Assembly (NCBI GenBank): GCA_900208305.1
Contig: OAPG01000005.1
Span: 682,001 to 746,000 of the forward strand
Source of the DNA: Melanopsichium pennsylvanicum
Lineage: Eukaryota; Basidiomycota; Ustilaginomycetes; Ustilaginales
Length of the DNA stretch: 64,000 nucleotides
Reading direction: 5' to 3'
How positions within the stretch are numbered: the first letter of the stretch is position 1; the number at the start of each line of letters is the position of its first letter. The position numbers were made by a program, and so were the translations under genes. The notes below the pieces were generated by a model, which worked only from the letters and a program-made list of their open reading frames with translations, searched no databases and had not been told where the DNA came from. Of the stretch, positions 29,913 through 40,523 are shown in pieces.

Positions 29913-30254
29913 ATTGAACTGCCGAATCCACTTTCTTGCGCCGGTGGCCGAGGATATGATGTGCGGTCTGGTGAAGAGTGGTTGTGCAAAGAAGGACGAA
30001 AATCTCATGAGAGAAGGTTTGACATTCAGGGTTCACAAAAAATTCTAGGCTCGGGCTGCAGGCAAATTTTGGTCTTGCACACCTTGACGCCCCAAGTTGC
30101 GAGTTCAAGTCGAAATTTGGCGGATTAAGCATGACTAATCTTGTTCTCCTGCACTTAGCTGAGAAGATCCACGTCCAAGCTTTCACAAAATCTCCACATC
30201 CACCCTCCTCTTCACCATTCACGACACCCTCGTCCCCAAACACATACGTCAACC
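29913..30254. other. Divergent promoter region nop6-like / tim8
   Basis: This spacer of about 340 bp separates two divergent starts. It contains the unlikely 32-codon upstream extension of the RRM gene (ATG at 30006-30008). No other feature is seen. Confidence 0.4.
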
Positions 30255-30762
30255 ATGTCCGGACTCGGAGAAGCTGATCAGAAGGGTAAGCGCCTCATCT
30301 CTCGTCTCTCTTGGCATTGCTCACGGTTGAAACCTTGCGTCTGTCGAGCCAATCCGAATGCGAGGATTGTAGCACTGACTTTTCCTATCTTCCTGCTTTT
30401 GATATTGTCACCCTCTATCACAGAGCTGCAGTCGTTCCTCGACGCTGAGCAAGCAAAGGCTCGCGTCCAATCTTCCATCCATACTTTCACTGACCGATGC
30501 TGGGATCAATGCATCAAGTCTTCCATCGGCTCGAGCTTCGGTCGTGGTGAGGAAGCTTGTTTAAGCAATTGCGTCGAGAGATTCCTTGACACCTCGCTAT
30601 TCATTGTAAGTCAATAAATATATCTACTTCTTGTACTGGATCGCAAGCTACTTGACAAGGGAGATGGATTTGCTGATACTTTTTCAACCATGTTGTTGCA
30701 CTGTTGCTTCTACGATGCAATAGGTCAACAAGCTGCAAGAACAGCGCGGTCAAATGTCTTGA
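30255..30762 (+). CDS. tim8: Small Tim chaperone Tim8, three exons
   Basis: Exons are 30255-30285, 30424-30605 and 30724-30762. The introns have GTAAG and GTAAGT donors and ATCACAG and GCAATAG acceptors. The joined frame encodes 83 residues. The product carries the twin C-x3-C motif of small Tims (CWDQC and CLSNC) in the Tim8/DDP context: ELQSFLDAEQ, FTDRCWDQCI, EEACLSNCVERFLDT and a VNKLQEQ end. Tim8 partners Tim13 in the intermembrane space to escort hydrophobic precursors to TIM22 or the SAM complex. Splice junctions were chosen because they keep the family sequence continuous (exon 1/2 join gives Glu in QK-E-LQSF; exon 2/3 join gives LFI-VNKL). Each exon alone is too short to be noticed as a gene. 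Confidence 0.93.
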
Positions 30763-31883
30763 TCTTAGAACAACCCACCAACTTGTAACATCATCTACAA
30801 AATCTGATGCGGCAATATGCACTACTCACTTCTCATTCTGTCATGCTCGACGACTCAGGTCTTCAGACGTATCTGGAACAGCAATCCACGCCTGAATGTT
30901 CTTTTTCTTTGGTTGGATCACCTGTCGGGGAGATCTTTGGTCACATGGAAAGATGATAGGCGTCACTTTGGTATCTGAGCATGCTCTCGGCAAGTTCGAA
31001 AGCCTTTATTGAACTGTATTGAATTATGGCTGGAGCAATGCAGCTAAGCTCGGCGACTAAAAGCTTTCTCTTCCTCCTGCCCCAACCGGAAACTGCGCTT
31101 CATGGGATGGAAGCACAACAGATGTACCTTATAAATTGAGGTTGTCCAAGCATCAATTTTTGCGTTTAGAGACGGCCGAGATGCGGTTTGATGATGTTGA
31201 GGATATACGCGAAGTTGATATATTCCGTCCGATGATATTTGGATCGAATTCCGCTGTCTTTTTCGAGAAAATTTTGATGGCAGCCAAAGGCGTTCTTGTT
31301 TCCGAATAGCGTGGTTTGCCAAATTTGACAGGCTGCATTCATCCATGAATGTAGAGTTCATCCTTTTACTCAACATGTCATTCGCCTTCTTTGCAGTCCT
31401 TCTGCTGCCAATATGCATCTCTCGTAGTGCTCGAGCGAGCAGATAAAGCCATCCCGCCATGGTAGAGTCTGTGTTATCATGCCGGCGGGCGCAGCCTCAA
31501 ACGTAATCCAGTGTGTGCCCGAGTTAATGGCTCGAGCTTGTCATCACTTTCTTTTCCTCCTCACCCTTCTCGTACACTTTGCTCTTTCATTCAGACTCAA
31601 ATTAGCTCAATCTCCGGAAGATCAGCTTTTCGAGTGCTTCCTGGTCGTCATCATCGTCGTGGGTGCAATCAGGTATTGCCACAGCTACATTTCCTTAAAA
31701 TCTTTTGGGCTACGGGAAGTGCTACAGCCGCCTCATTTTGGTCTTGTCTCTGGTAGACGTCAGTACAAATTTTCAGCAGCCTCGAGATTATCCGCTATAC
31801 CAAGCTTACTGCTTTCTGCTTCTTGTAACTCGTCGACTCATCAACAGCGCCATAGCTTCCTAAAAGCCCCGGGAGACGTCGAT
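30763..31883. other. 1.1 kb spacer with possible decayed coding sequence
   Basis: No intact gene is visible. On the plus strand, protein-like segments are interrupted by a frame change and stops (see the pseudogene candidate at 30789-31309). A 139-codon minus-strand frame (31044-31460) overlaps it and is probably its shadow. Confidence 0.35.
30789..31309 (+). pseudogene. Possible decayed gene fragment
   Basis: Reading on the plus strand gives a protein-like segment at 30789-30953 (contains LDDSGLQTYLEQQ and FSLVGSPVGEIFGHMER). It shifts by one frame into 30950-31009 (IGVTLVSEHALGKFESLY), hits TGA, then after another stop at 31058-31060 continues to 31306 in the same frame (contains VPYKLRLSKHQFLRLETAEM and EVDIFRPMIFGSNSAVFFEK), ending at TAG 31307-31309. 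No family is recognised. It may be a broken gene, an intron-containing gene I cannot resolve, or chance. Confidence is low because the antisense frame is also open. Confidence 0.22.
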
Positions 31884-32662
31884 ATGGAAGAAATCAGTAA
31901 TTCCAAAACAGGTCGAGGTCGAGGGATCGACTTCTGCTGTCTTTCCTACCCTCTGATCAAATCTGGCTCTTATTTAATCCCTCTAGAGTTCGCCTTTGTG
32001 GCCGGATGCATCATCGTTCTCACTACCACCACGCCTACCATCGTAGCTGCAGTTGATACCCTCCCCCGCATCTTTTCGGTTGTGCTTCTGATCCTTGCCA
32101 TCATCGGTCTCGCTTGGCAGATCATCGGATTGATCACAGTGAGGATCGATATGAGCTCCATCTATCGCCTGTACATCCGTATCAACTTTCTTCTTGTCCT
32201 CATAGTCGCGATTGTAGGGGCGATCGGGACGGTGGTTATTGCGAGCAAGCATCAGCAAAGTAAAGAAGTATGTACTCGGATATATGGGAATCCTCCCATG
32301 AACTCCAGCACGGGAGTCTCCATTGGGGGTTTGGACAAGTTCGCACCTGGGGAGAGCATCTGTGACTATTTCATGTGGGCTCAGATTGCTGCCATGGGAG
32401 GGTTGGTGGTGCTTTTGTTCGCGACTCAGACCTACTTTTGTTACTGCCAGAGAGCTTACGGGCGGAAACAGAGGGAAGCGTTGCAACACATTGAGGGATA
32501 TCACAAAGACACGTAAGTACCTAAAACCAATGATTAGAGGAAGAGATTCCAAAAATGGAGAACAATATTGACACCGTTTGCTACCTGATCAGCAGCGAGG
32601 ATGGAGACACCTCTTCGGATGCACTGAGTTCTACGTCTCGAAGCAGCACATTTGCGAGTTGA
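31884..32662 (+). CDS. Four-helix (tetraspan) membrane protein, two exons
   Basis: Exon 1 is 31884-32512 and exon 2 is 32593-32662, giving 232 residues. The ATG at 31884 (MEEISNSKTG) is preferred; the frame is open further upstream but the extra residues look random. Four hydrophobic segments are seen: LIPLEFAFVAGCIIVLTTTT, FSVVLLILAIIGLAWQIIGL, INFLLVLIVAIVGAIGTVVI and MWAQIAAMGGLVVLLFA. A Cys-containing, probably non-cytosolic loop lies between helices 3 and 4 (VCTRIYGNPP to GESICDYF). The intron has a GTAAGT donor and a tandem CAGCAG acceptor. Exon 2 encodes a Ser/Asp-rich tail ending FAS. I do not recognise the family; it resembles other small basidiomycete tetraspan membrane proteins only in topology. 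Confidence 0.75.
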
Positions 32663-32960
32663 GTCCATGGTGCAGAATCGTATCCCAACGCACACTAAAC
32701 GGAAGCATCATGCATCTCTGTACTCTTGAAACACCAATCTTAGTAATGAAAGATACAAGAAGATATTATGAAGATGTTCAAGAAGATGAGTGGCAGTCAT
32801 TACTTTCAAATGAGAATACGATGCATCGTATGGGATTCGACGTGATCATGCGGGTGATGTGAGCACGGGCTCAGCTAATATACAGTAATGTTCTGACTAG
32901 ACAATGCAAAAAATGCTACGGACAATATGGGATCTTCTTCTTGCTCTTGCGATGGCAAGA

Positions 32961-33365
32961 TTAAGCAGCGAGGGAGCCGTCGGCGTTCCTCTCGCCATTG
33001 GCGAGCTGTTGCGCGGCACGGTGCTTAGACCCCTTGAGTTTGTTGAACCCATCGGGACCGACATCGATACGTTCTTTGCGGTGGTCGCGGTCGGTGTGGC
33101 CGAGGAACCACCAGCCGATGAAGCCGATCATGACGGCTACAGAGGGTACAAGGACTCGGAGGGTAGAACGGGTTCGTGCGACATTAATTTCCGGGGAAGG
33201 GTGGGCACCGGGGATAGGGCCGTGTGCGTGATCCTCGCGAAATCCGGTAACTGTGTCTGGTCGTGCAGACAAGGCTCGTGGTGTGGTGTGGAGTGCGCGA
33301 GTGGAAAAGATAGTAGGGCGAGCGAGGCCAACGCGGGCCATGCGGGTGGATGTAGTGGACAGCAT
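32961..33365 (-). CDS. Small mitochondrial single-pass membrane protein
   Basis: The protein has 134 residues. The N-terminus is rich in Arg, Ser, Thr and Ala and has no acidic residue for about 35 positions (RPTIFSTRALHTTPRALSAR), as in a mitochondrial presequence with a likely cleavage near residue 25-35. One transmembrane helix follows at about residues 70-90 (LRVLVPSVAVMIGFIGWWFLG), then a charged tail (HTDRDHRKERIDVGPDGFNK). This topology is common among respiratory-chain assembly factors and small inner-membrane subunits, but no named family is recognised. A TATATAA-like motif on the minus strand at 33460-33466 lies about 95 bp upstream of the start. Confidence 0.65.
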   Translation of the reverse strand: MLSTTSTRMARVGLARPTIFSTRALHTTPRALSARPDTVTGFREDHAHGPIPGAHPSPEINVARTRSTLRVLVPSVAVMIGFIGWWFLGHTDRDHRKERIDVGPDGFNKLKGSKHRAAQQLANGERNADGSLAA

Positions 33366-34699
33366 GTTGATTATGATGTGTGATGTTGCGTATGTTGTAG
33401 TTGATCGTGTTTATGAATGTGTGACGGGGCCCGCATTGAGGTAGGGATGACCATGAGCATTATATAGATTCAGCAATCTTTCAAGCTACGGCGGAGATCA
33501 TAACTCCAGCTTCAGGTGGGCGTCAGTCGAACACAGAACTCGCTGTGTGTGCAAGAGCTGTGTGCACAGACGCTAGACGAGCTTGACATGACGATATTGT
33601 TGTGTAAGTACAAGTGTTGGTCAGCCTCCAGCTACATGTAGTGTGGAGCAGTGAACATAGGCGTGGTGTAAGTCCTCTCATCTCGGCCTCCAGATCTCAC
33701 GACTCTATCAGTCCGGCAGTGGAACATTATACCATCTATGTCTCGAGACATGTGACGCCCACAAATAGCATCACACTCGCACCTTATCTTTTAGCACGTA
33801 CCTCGCCAGTATCTCGGCTAAGTTATATGAAGGTTGCGTGACTGACCGATGCCGAATCCATCGTAATGCACTGACCGGATAGTGTTGCTTCTTTGCGTTG
33901 TGTGACCGTGTGGAGGTGTGTCGGTTGTGTGGCTTTGTGTCGCTTTGTGTGGGGCTACACAAATCTCTCAGTCATGCGCGCGCAACCTCTGACGTAGCTT
34001 CCGTCTCAGACACAATGAGCCCAAAAAAATAAGAATTCGGCGGGCGATACAGAACTTGCTTGTGTAACAACAACTTGACAGGGTCCACAATCAAAGCGTC
34101 TGGCGGTTCTCTGCATCGGCGTTGGCCCGGCTAGATCGCTTGCTGAGCCAAACAAGGTGATTTGTGATTGCACAACATGCTCAGCACTGCTCTGTCGCCG
34201 AGCACAAAGATGCAAGACTTCAGTAGACGTCAAGGAATTAGACTTGGTGCGAGTGTTCGGTTGGCGCTGTGGGAAAGGCTTTAGTCTGTCACCGCGGAGC
34301 TGCTTCAAGCTCGATGGGCTGACCGCGAGCAACTGGCTCAGTGGCACAAAGGCATTGCTGCTTTATTTGTCATCCATTCCCTTCAATGACAGCACAGGTT
34401 CTTTCGTACGTGTCCGGACCGCATTCATTCTAGAAGCCGTTGATCGAAGCCACACAGTTGTTCATCGCACCATGAGCGCAGCGGCTATGCATAGGAGCAC
34501 CACCGCAACCACTCCTTTCAAGGCTAGTGCAGGTACTCCAACATTTGATCATAACAGAACAAACGCTTGGTCAAACTGATCGCACCAAGACCGGCTTGAT
34601 GGATCAGCAGCAATTTAAACGGAGAATCAAATCGATTGAACGTGAGATATCTAGCACGCCCTCGTCTGGAAACATGCATACATGTTGACAATAAGGATA
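33366..34699. other. 1.3 kb intergenic region
   Basis: No gene can be supported. A GT-rich stretch lies at about 33898-33955 (repeats of GTGTG and GCTTTGTGT). Near the right end, a plus-strand frame beginning at an ATG in CACCATGAGC (34472) and a following frame up to about 34689 look weakly protein-like, but they cannot be joined by an intron of credible size. Confidence 0.4.
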
Positions 34700-36226
34700 T
34701 CACTGAGATTGAGGGAGAGCCTTGGGCGAGACAGGAGTACCCATGTTTGCGGGGAAGGCATACTCTGGGTCCATGTCGTTCAACCTCCTTCCACCAACGA
34801 GAACAGGACCGTTCTTCTCCTGGTACAGCCTCATCCTCTCCTCAATCTCGGGTCTGAACCATCGGAGCAGACCCTGAATAGGCCAGGCAGCGGCGTCGGC
34901 AAGGGCGCAAATGGTGTGACCCTCCATCTGCTTGGTGAGCTCGTAAATCATGTCGATCTCACGATTGTTACCACGACCCTCCTCGAATCGCTCCATCATG
35001 TTGGCGAGCCAAGTGGTACCCTCACGGCAGGGAGTGCACTGGCCACACGACTCGTGCTTGTAGAATTTAGCGAAACGAGAGATGGCCTGGACAACGTCGG
35101 TGGTCTTGTCCATGACGATGACGGCACCGGTACCGAGCGAAGACTGGTTCTCACGCAGCGAGTCGAAGTCCATCAGAACCTCCTCGCACTTGTGCTTGGG
35201 AAGAATGGGTACCGAAGATCCGCCAGGAACGATACCCAGAAGGTTGTCCCATCCGCCACGAACACCACCACAATGACGCTCAATGAGCTCCTTAAGTGGA
35301 ATCGACATCTCCTCCTCTACGACACATGGGGTGTTGACGTGACCAGAAATGGCGAAAAGCTTGGTACCCTGGTTCTTGTCACGACCGAAGCCAGCGAACC
35401 ACGCTGGGCCTCGTCGAATGATGGTAGGTGCAGCAGCGACGGTCTCGACGTTGGCGACGGTGGTGGGGCAACCGAAGACGCCGACGTCGGCGGGGAAGGG
35501 AGGCTTCAAACGGGGCTTGCCCTGCTTGCCCTCGAGCGACTCGATGAGCGCGGTCTCCTCACCGCAAATGTAAGCGCCTGCTCCCTTGTGGACGTAGACG
35601 TCAAAGTCGTAGCCGGAACCGCAAGCGTTCTTGCCGATGAGGCCGTCGGCGTAAGCCTCCTTGATGGCGTTCTGAAGGTGGGCGACTTCGAGGTAGAACT
35701 CTCCTCGAACGTAGATGTAGGCAGCACTGGCATTCATGGCACGACCAGCGACAAGACAGCCCTCAATGAGCTTGTGAGGGTCACCTCGCATGATCTCACG
35801 GTCCTTACAAGTACCGGGCTCACCTTCGTCAGCGTTTATGACGAGGTAACGAGGGCGAGGGTCCTTCTCCCAACCAGGCTTGTTCATGAAACTCCACTTG
35901 AGACCGGAGGGGAAACCAGCACCTCCACGACCCCGCATACCGGACTCCTTCATCTGCGAAATGATCCAATCGTGACCCTTGAGAAGGATGTCCTTGGTGC
36001 GGTGCCAATCACCGCGTGCCTTGGCGCCCTTGAGACCGTGGTCATGGCGCATGTAGGCGTTCTGGAAGATACGGTCCTGGTCGCGGAGACCACCGAAGGA
36101 GCGAACGGGAGTGTCGGTAACGGTAGCGAGGCCACGAACCTGCGATGGGGTGGCGCAGGCGACCTTGGCAGCATTGTGAAGGCTCTTTGCCGAGCGAGCC
36201 GCGCTTCGAGCGACCAAACCTATCAT
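34700..36226 (-). CDS. nuo51: Complex I 51 kDa subunit (NDUFV1), NADH-binding flavoprotein
   Basis: The protein has 508 residues from the ATG at 36224-36226; an upstream in-frame ATG at 36278-36280 adds 18 residues that do not look like a presequence. The mitochondrial presequence is at residues 1-34 ([20 protein letters not shown]). The NADH/FMN-binding core has [16 protein letters not shown] and [16 protein letters not shown], followed by [19 protein letters not shown]. The N3 4Fe-4S cluster ligands are in [12 protein letters not shown] plus a later Cys in HTICALADA. This subunit accepts electrons from NADH, passes them to FMN and on through the iron-sulfur chain of complex I on the matrix side. 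It is a single exon, with length normal for fungi. Confidence 0.97.
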   Translation of the reverse strand: MIGLVARSAARSAKSLHNAAKVACATPSQVRGLATVTDTPVRSFGGLRDQDRIFQNAYMRHDHGLKGAKARGDWHRTKDILLKGHDWIISQMKESGMRGRGGAGFPSGLKWSFMNKPGWEKDPRPRYLVINADEGEPGTCKDREIMRGDPHKLIEGCLVAGRAMNASAAYIYVRGEFYLEVAHLQNAIKEAYADGLIGKNACGSGYDFDVYVHKGAGAYICGEETALIESLEGKQGKPRLKPPFPADVGVFGCPTTVANVETVAAAPTIIRRGPAWFAGFGRDKNQGTKLFAISGHVNTPCVVEEEMSIPLKELIERHCGGVRGGWDNLLGIVPGGSSVPILPKHKCEEVLMDFDSLRENQSSLGTGAVIVMDKTTDVVQAISRFAKFYKHESCGQCTPCREGTTWLANMMERFEEGRGNNREIDMIYELTKQMEGHTICALADAAAWPIQGLLRWFRPEIEERMRLYQEKNGPVLVGGRRLNDMDPEYAFPANMGTPVSPKALPQSQ

Positions 36227-37154
36227 GATGTTCGAGTTTGATTTGTCGAAAAAGTAAGGGAGACACGGAAGCCAAGGCAATCAGGCGGTATAATCAGATG
36301 CAAGGCGGTGGAAATCGGGTTGGTGTTGGCGGTGTACAATGAAGTATGATGAATTGGTGATGATTGAGATCGCATGCAGTGGTCAGTGATCTGCGCTGGG
36401 TTGAACGTAATGACTTCAACAGTGACACGTCTCGTCATGATTATTTGAAGTACTTACTAGCTCTTTGCATGATGTGTGAAAGATTTCTGTAGACTGATGG
36501 TAATGTAGAATGGAAAGAAGCCGTTGCGATTTGCGATATCAGACTTGAGATGAGGCATACGTTGGGTGGCACTGCAATTCTGTCTGTCCCCGGCTGCAGG
36601 CGGTGAGAGTGCGCTTGCTGTTGACCTAGTGGGATGTGCTAAGCTCTCGAATTGCTCCCGTACGTAGCGATGCGAAGATTTCAGATTAGGAAGAGGCGAA
36701 TTTCCAAGCTTTTTGAGCTTGCTGACCAAAGCACTCGCTCTGACAGCTCCTCACTCGCGCTTCCAATCTGCAAAGCTTCAATCCTCACTTCGCAGCTCGG
36801 TTCCGCCTTCTCTATGTCTGTTTGACAATCAAATCGGGCCAGCAACAATTTGAAATTAAGATGGATCTCGATATACTCAACACCCGATTGTCCTCCTGGC
36901 TCACTTGGACTTGCTCTTGCGGTAGTCGACTCGCGTTTGATTTATGTAGCTCACGCCTTCCATACATAGCCAACGATCTGTCAAGAGACCGCCAACAGGA
37001 GCTAGATCCGTCAGACTCCTGAGTTCATTTCGATATGTAGATTTTGTATGCAGCAAAGATCACAGGCTCAGTGCGAAAGTATGAAGATGAGAGACAAGAT
37101 TGTGTGGCGTGCCGCCAGAGGCCCTTTCAACACGACACGCACCCGCAGAGTCCT
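36227..37154. other. Intergenic region upstream of nuo51
   Basis: This stretch is the promoter of nuo51 and the 3' side of the sugar-porter gene. Only short frames are present; a 55-codon plus-strand frame beginning at an ATG at 36858 is not supported by anything else. Confidence 0.4.
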
Positions 37155-37302
37155 TCAACGCTCCCATTCCATGCCATCCTCGTCCTCATCATCAAGCATG
37201 AAAACTTCTTCATCCTCTCGTATGAAATGACGAGATGGCTCCATATCTTGCAATGGTAGCGTTTCCCCATCGTCTCCCACGTCCATGTTCTTCCCCTTCT
37301 TT
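37155..37302 (-). other. Probable alternative 3' exon of the sugar porter
   Basis: On the minus strand, a 72-nt sequence with GTATGA donor (first base 37374) and CTGCAG acceptor (last base 37303) could be removed near the end of the sugar-porter gene. The reading frame would then skip the TAG at 37344-37346 and continue for 49 more codons to a TGA at 37155-37157. The new tail starts KKGKNMDVGDDGE and ends in an acidic stretch (EDEEVFMLDDEDEDG, then MEWER). The same frame is also open without splicing after the TAG. The tail composition is strongly protein-like. The annotated stop and this tail are alternatives; transcript data are needed to decide. Confidence 0.45.
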
Positions 37303-37343
37303 CTGCAGCGGGTTTTCGGGCACGTTTCGAAAGGGCCGAGTTC

Positions 37344-39257
37344 CTAGTGTTCGTCACTCCTCACTTCTTCATACAGCCTTCGATCCGGTGAAGCCTCCCT
37401 CTTCTCTCCGCCAAACATGCGGCCGATCCAGCCCAAAGGGCCGCCTCCACCGAGTCCGAAGAATGATTGTGCTGCGCGGCGTTCTTCCGCAGCTACACGA
37501 GCTGCTGCCGCACGAGCTGCGCGCTCTTCCTCTGACTGTAGACGTGGATGGCTCGAGATGGAGCGACGGATGGGCCGAGGAGTGAATGCGCCGTCCGATC
37601 CGTCCATGCTTGCGCTTCGACGCCTCCTCATTCCCTCGCCATCCTCTTCGTCTTCGTCTTCGTCCTCATCATCGTCCTGAGGTACCGTGATCTCGTCACC
37701 GAAGAGAGCCCCAATCTCTTCCAGAGGCACTCCGGATGTCTCTGGGTAGCCGAAGAACACGGTGATGAACGCCAGCAATGCAAAGAATGCCAGAATGATG
37801 TACAGTCTCCACCCAATCTTTTCCATCAAGATTGGGCTCAATTCTCCCACTAGCCAGTTGAAGGACCAGTTGGTCGCCGTTGCCAACGACGCTCCCTTCG
37901 CTCGGAATGCCAACGGCATGATTTCGGGCGGATACAGCCACGGAATCGGTCCCCAGCTATATCCGAACCACGCATTAAAGACAATGATAGAGCCCACCAC
38001 AGCCTGTGGAGTGTAGTCCTTGTCAAGGTAGAGGAAGTATCCACACGCTGTGAGTGCTGCTCCGCATCCAATGGCGCCAGAGAGGAGGATCAAACGACGA
38101 CCCCAGAGATCGACGAGGAACCAAGTGGGAACGGTGGCGAGGGTGTAGATGATACCGTTGACACCGGTCATCAGGAGCGCATCGCGTCCTATCCAGCCTG
38201 CAGACTCGAGGATCATGGGAAGGTAGTAGCACACAGTGTTGATGCCGAGGAGCTGTGCAAATGCTTGTGAGGACATGGCGATGAGCGTTCGATAGCGATA
38301 CTGGGTGAACATGCGCTTGTAAGAATTGTTGCCCTGCTTCCGAAGGTAGAGAACGTTTTCCTTGATCTCTCGGAACTCGAGCTTGGCTCGAGGCTCGGTA
38401 GGGTCGCCTGCACCGTGGAGATCGGCGAGCACACGCATGCCTTGCTCGTCCATGTCTTTGTCGAGGAGCCAACGAGGGGATTCGGGGAGGAGAACGGAAC
38501 CCACGGCAAGGGTGGTGCCGATGATAACCTGGAGACTGAGAGGAAGGCGCCACGAAATATCGCTCTCAATGTACGAGGCGAAGTAGTCGACCCATACACT
38601 GCTGGCGTATCCAATGATGTTGCCGGTGAATTCGATGCAAGCAAGCTTGCCTCGGTTCTCTGCCGGCGAGATTTCTGACTGATAAGTGGGCACGATCATG
38701 CTGAGCACGCCGACTCCCAGACCGGAAATGACACGTCCAACGAGCATGATGTCGTAGCCTGAAGTGAAGGTCTGAACGGCGCCCCCCACGGAGAAGATGA
38801 CTGCGCCCCAGAAGAGAGTGTTCTTGCGACCAAAGATGTCGGCAAGCCGACCGCAGGCAAGACTGGTGACGAGGGCACCCAGCTCGAGCGAGGCGACAAG
38901 GGTTCCGATCTCGTAAGCAGTGGGATGGTCGAAGTACGCCTTGAAGTAGGGGCCAGTGATGATTCCAGACATGACGCCTTGATCGTACCCAAAGAGAAAT
39001 ACGCCCAGAGAGGCGAAGCATGTGACGAAGAGCATGAGACTATCGCCTTTGATGCCGACTTTTGCGAGGGGCGAGGTGTCATGATCCATAGACACTGAAG
39101 GAGCACGCACGGTGCCGGTAGAACGCACCGAGCTAGTGGTGTTGGAGCGCTGTCTTGAGTGGCCATGTTGAATCGGAGCGGCAGATGCATTAATGTAGGT
39201 ATTTCGCTCGACCTCGCTAGAAGGGCGAGTAGACGAACGCGATGGATTGAACGACAT
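37344..39257 (-). CDS. MFS sugar porter
   Basis: The protein has 637 residues from the ATG at 39255-39257 (MSFNPSRSS). An N-terminal cytosolic Ser/Thr/Arg-rich stretch is followed by 12 predicted membrane helices with sugar-porter signatures: GVFLFGYDQGVMSGIITGP in helix 1, GRLADIFGRKNTL in loop 2-3, PESPRWLLDK after helix 6, and PETSGVPLEEIGALFGDE after helix 12. These mark the hexose/quinate/inositol-type sugar transporter family at the plasma membrane. The actual sugar is not decidable. The long cytosolic C-tail has an Asp/Glu run (DDDEDEDEDEED) and an Ala/Arg-rich segment. The stop at 37344 may be bypassed by splicing of a 72-nt intron, giving a 676-residue form ending at 37155. Confidence 0.9.
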   Translation of the reverse strand: MSFNPSRSSTRPSSEVERNTYINASAAPIQHGHSRQRSNTTSSVRSTGTVRAPSVSMDHDTSPLAKVGIKGDSLMLFVTCFASLGVFLFGYDQGVMSGIITGPYFKAYFDHPTAYEIGTLVASLELGALVTSLACGRLADIFGRKNTLFWGAVIFSVGGAVQTFTSGYDIMLVGRVISGLGVGVLSMIVPTYQSEISPAENRGKLACIEFTGNIIGYASSVWVDYFASYIESDISWRLPLSLQVIIGTTLAVGSVLLPESPRWLLDKDMDEQGMRVLADLHGAGDPTEPRAKLEFREIKENVLYLRKQGNNSYKRMFTQYRYRTLIAMSSQAFAQLLGINTVCYYLPMILESAGWIGRDALLMTGVNGIIYTLATVPTWFLVDLWGRRLILLSGAIGCGAALTACGYFLYLDKDYTPQAVVGSIIVFNAWFGYSWGPIPWLYPPEIMPLAFRAKGASLATATNWSFNWLVGELSPILMEKIGWRLYIILAFFALLAFITVFFGYPETSGVPLEEIGALFGDEITVPQDDDEDEDEDEEDGEGMRRRRSASMDGSDGAFTPRPIRRSISSHPRLQSEEERAARAAAARVAAEERRAAQSFFGLGGGGPLGWIGRMFGGEKREASPDRRLYEEVRSDEH

Positions 39258-40523
39258 GCCCACGATCACGTGGACCGCAGATCCAGAATGAATGGCTGAC
39301 GAGGGAGGATGTGTATGATTGGCGATGAGGAAAGGTAGCAAGCAGTGGCTAGTGAGGTGTTCTTGGTGTCCTAAAGGCCTATGACGTTAATTGCGATGAG
39401 ACGTCCGAACCGAAGAGCCAAGCTATTTGCCATGCTCAGCTCTAGCTCTAGGGCGAGAGCCTAAAACACCGCGATAAGCCTGTTGACGAAGTCCAATTAG
39501 ACGATGTTGGGCGTGTGAGCAAGGGAATAAAGTCTGCAGCTGCAACAGATGCGTGCGAATTGGTCGTGTACGATGTGATATGAAGTTGGGGCTCAAATAC
39601 AGTAGAGGCAAGGAATCGTCTCTCCGGTCAACCTCAAGGCGGCGGGCAAAGCCATCTGAAGGCGACAGCTGAGTGTGGGGTGACCCACTTTCAAGACAAG
39701 TCGAGGCACATTTTCGGTCACAGTGCATCTCAACATAAGCTTGGTGGTCGCTTAGCAGTGCAGGCACCACGTCCGTGCAGCCAAATTCCCATGCACGACC
39801 TTTTTTTTTCCAGTTCCTGACCACGAGATCCCGGTTGCTTTGAATAAAATAACATTTTGTTACTTTAAAAATGTAACAGTTGAAAAGAAAAAAAAATGTA
39901 AAGCTTTCGGAGCTCGAGCTTTGAATGGCCGACGCGTCTTGCTGCAAAGCGATGCGGTGTTGCTAGAAAAATGTGTGACACCACCCTGAAAAAGTGTTGG
40001 TCTCTCCTGCGTAAAGTCACAGAAGAGAGCGATCCGAGCCACAGTCCAAAACAAACCAGCACCGACGTTGTGCAACGCCATCAAGACACCTGTCACATGT
40101 GTCACGGCTTGACGTTACTTCCGTTGCTTACCATCATCTTAAAGAACGAGTTGCGCTATTCACTTCATTTTACGCCCACAATACCCCATCCAGACCCTTG
40201 GCGAGCTAATCCAACAGTACAGATTTCATACCCGCTAGAGCGCCTTCCTCATCTTTGCTTTCACAATCACCTCTATACGGTACAACTCGGCCGCCTCGAC
40301 ATCAACTTCTTGTCCACAATTACCTGAACGATCGCCGTCCACCATGCTCATTCTCGTACACTCGTGATCGTACTATCCAGACTTTTCATCACACTGAGCT
40401 TCGTGCAAGAATCGAGGATCAGCCCACACCGTGCACCATCCGCGTTCAACGCTTGAAGAAGCTTCGAGCTCTGCATCATCGAGCCAGCAAAGTTTGTTGC
40501 CCCTGGCAGCTCCTTCGCACAAA
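39258..40523. other. Divergent promoter region: sugar porter / septation kinase
   Basis: No gene is supported. AT-rich runs with A and T homopolymers occur around 39800-39900. A short upstream frame of seven codons (ATG at 40344-40346 in CACCATG, TGA at 40365-40367) precedes the kinase start by 156 bp and could act as a uORF if it is in the transcript. Confidence 0.45.

Noticed and set aside
31044..31460. 139-codon minus-strand frame
   Set aside because: Its composition is less protein-like than the opposite strand and no domain is seen; treated as the shadow of a possible relic.
34472..34690. Possible two-exon small gene starting CACCATGAGC
   Set aside because: The only GT-AG pair that keeps an open frame gives a 25-nt intron, too short to be spliced; longer choices hit a stop at once.
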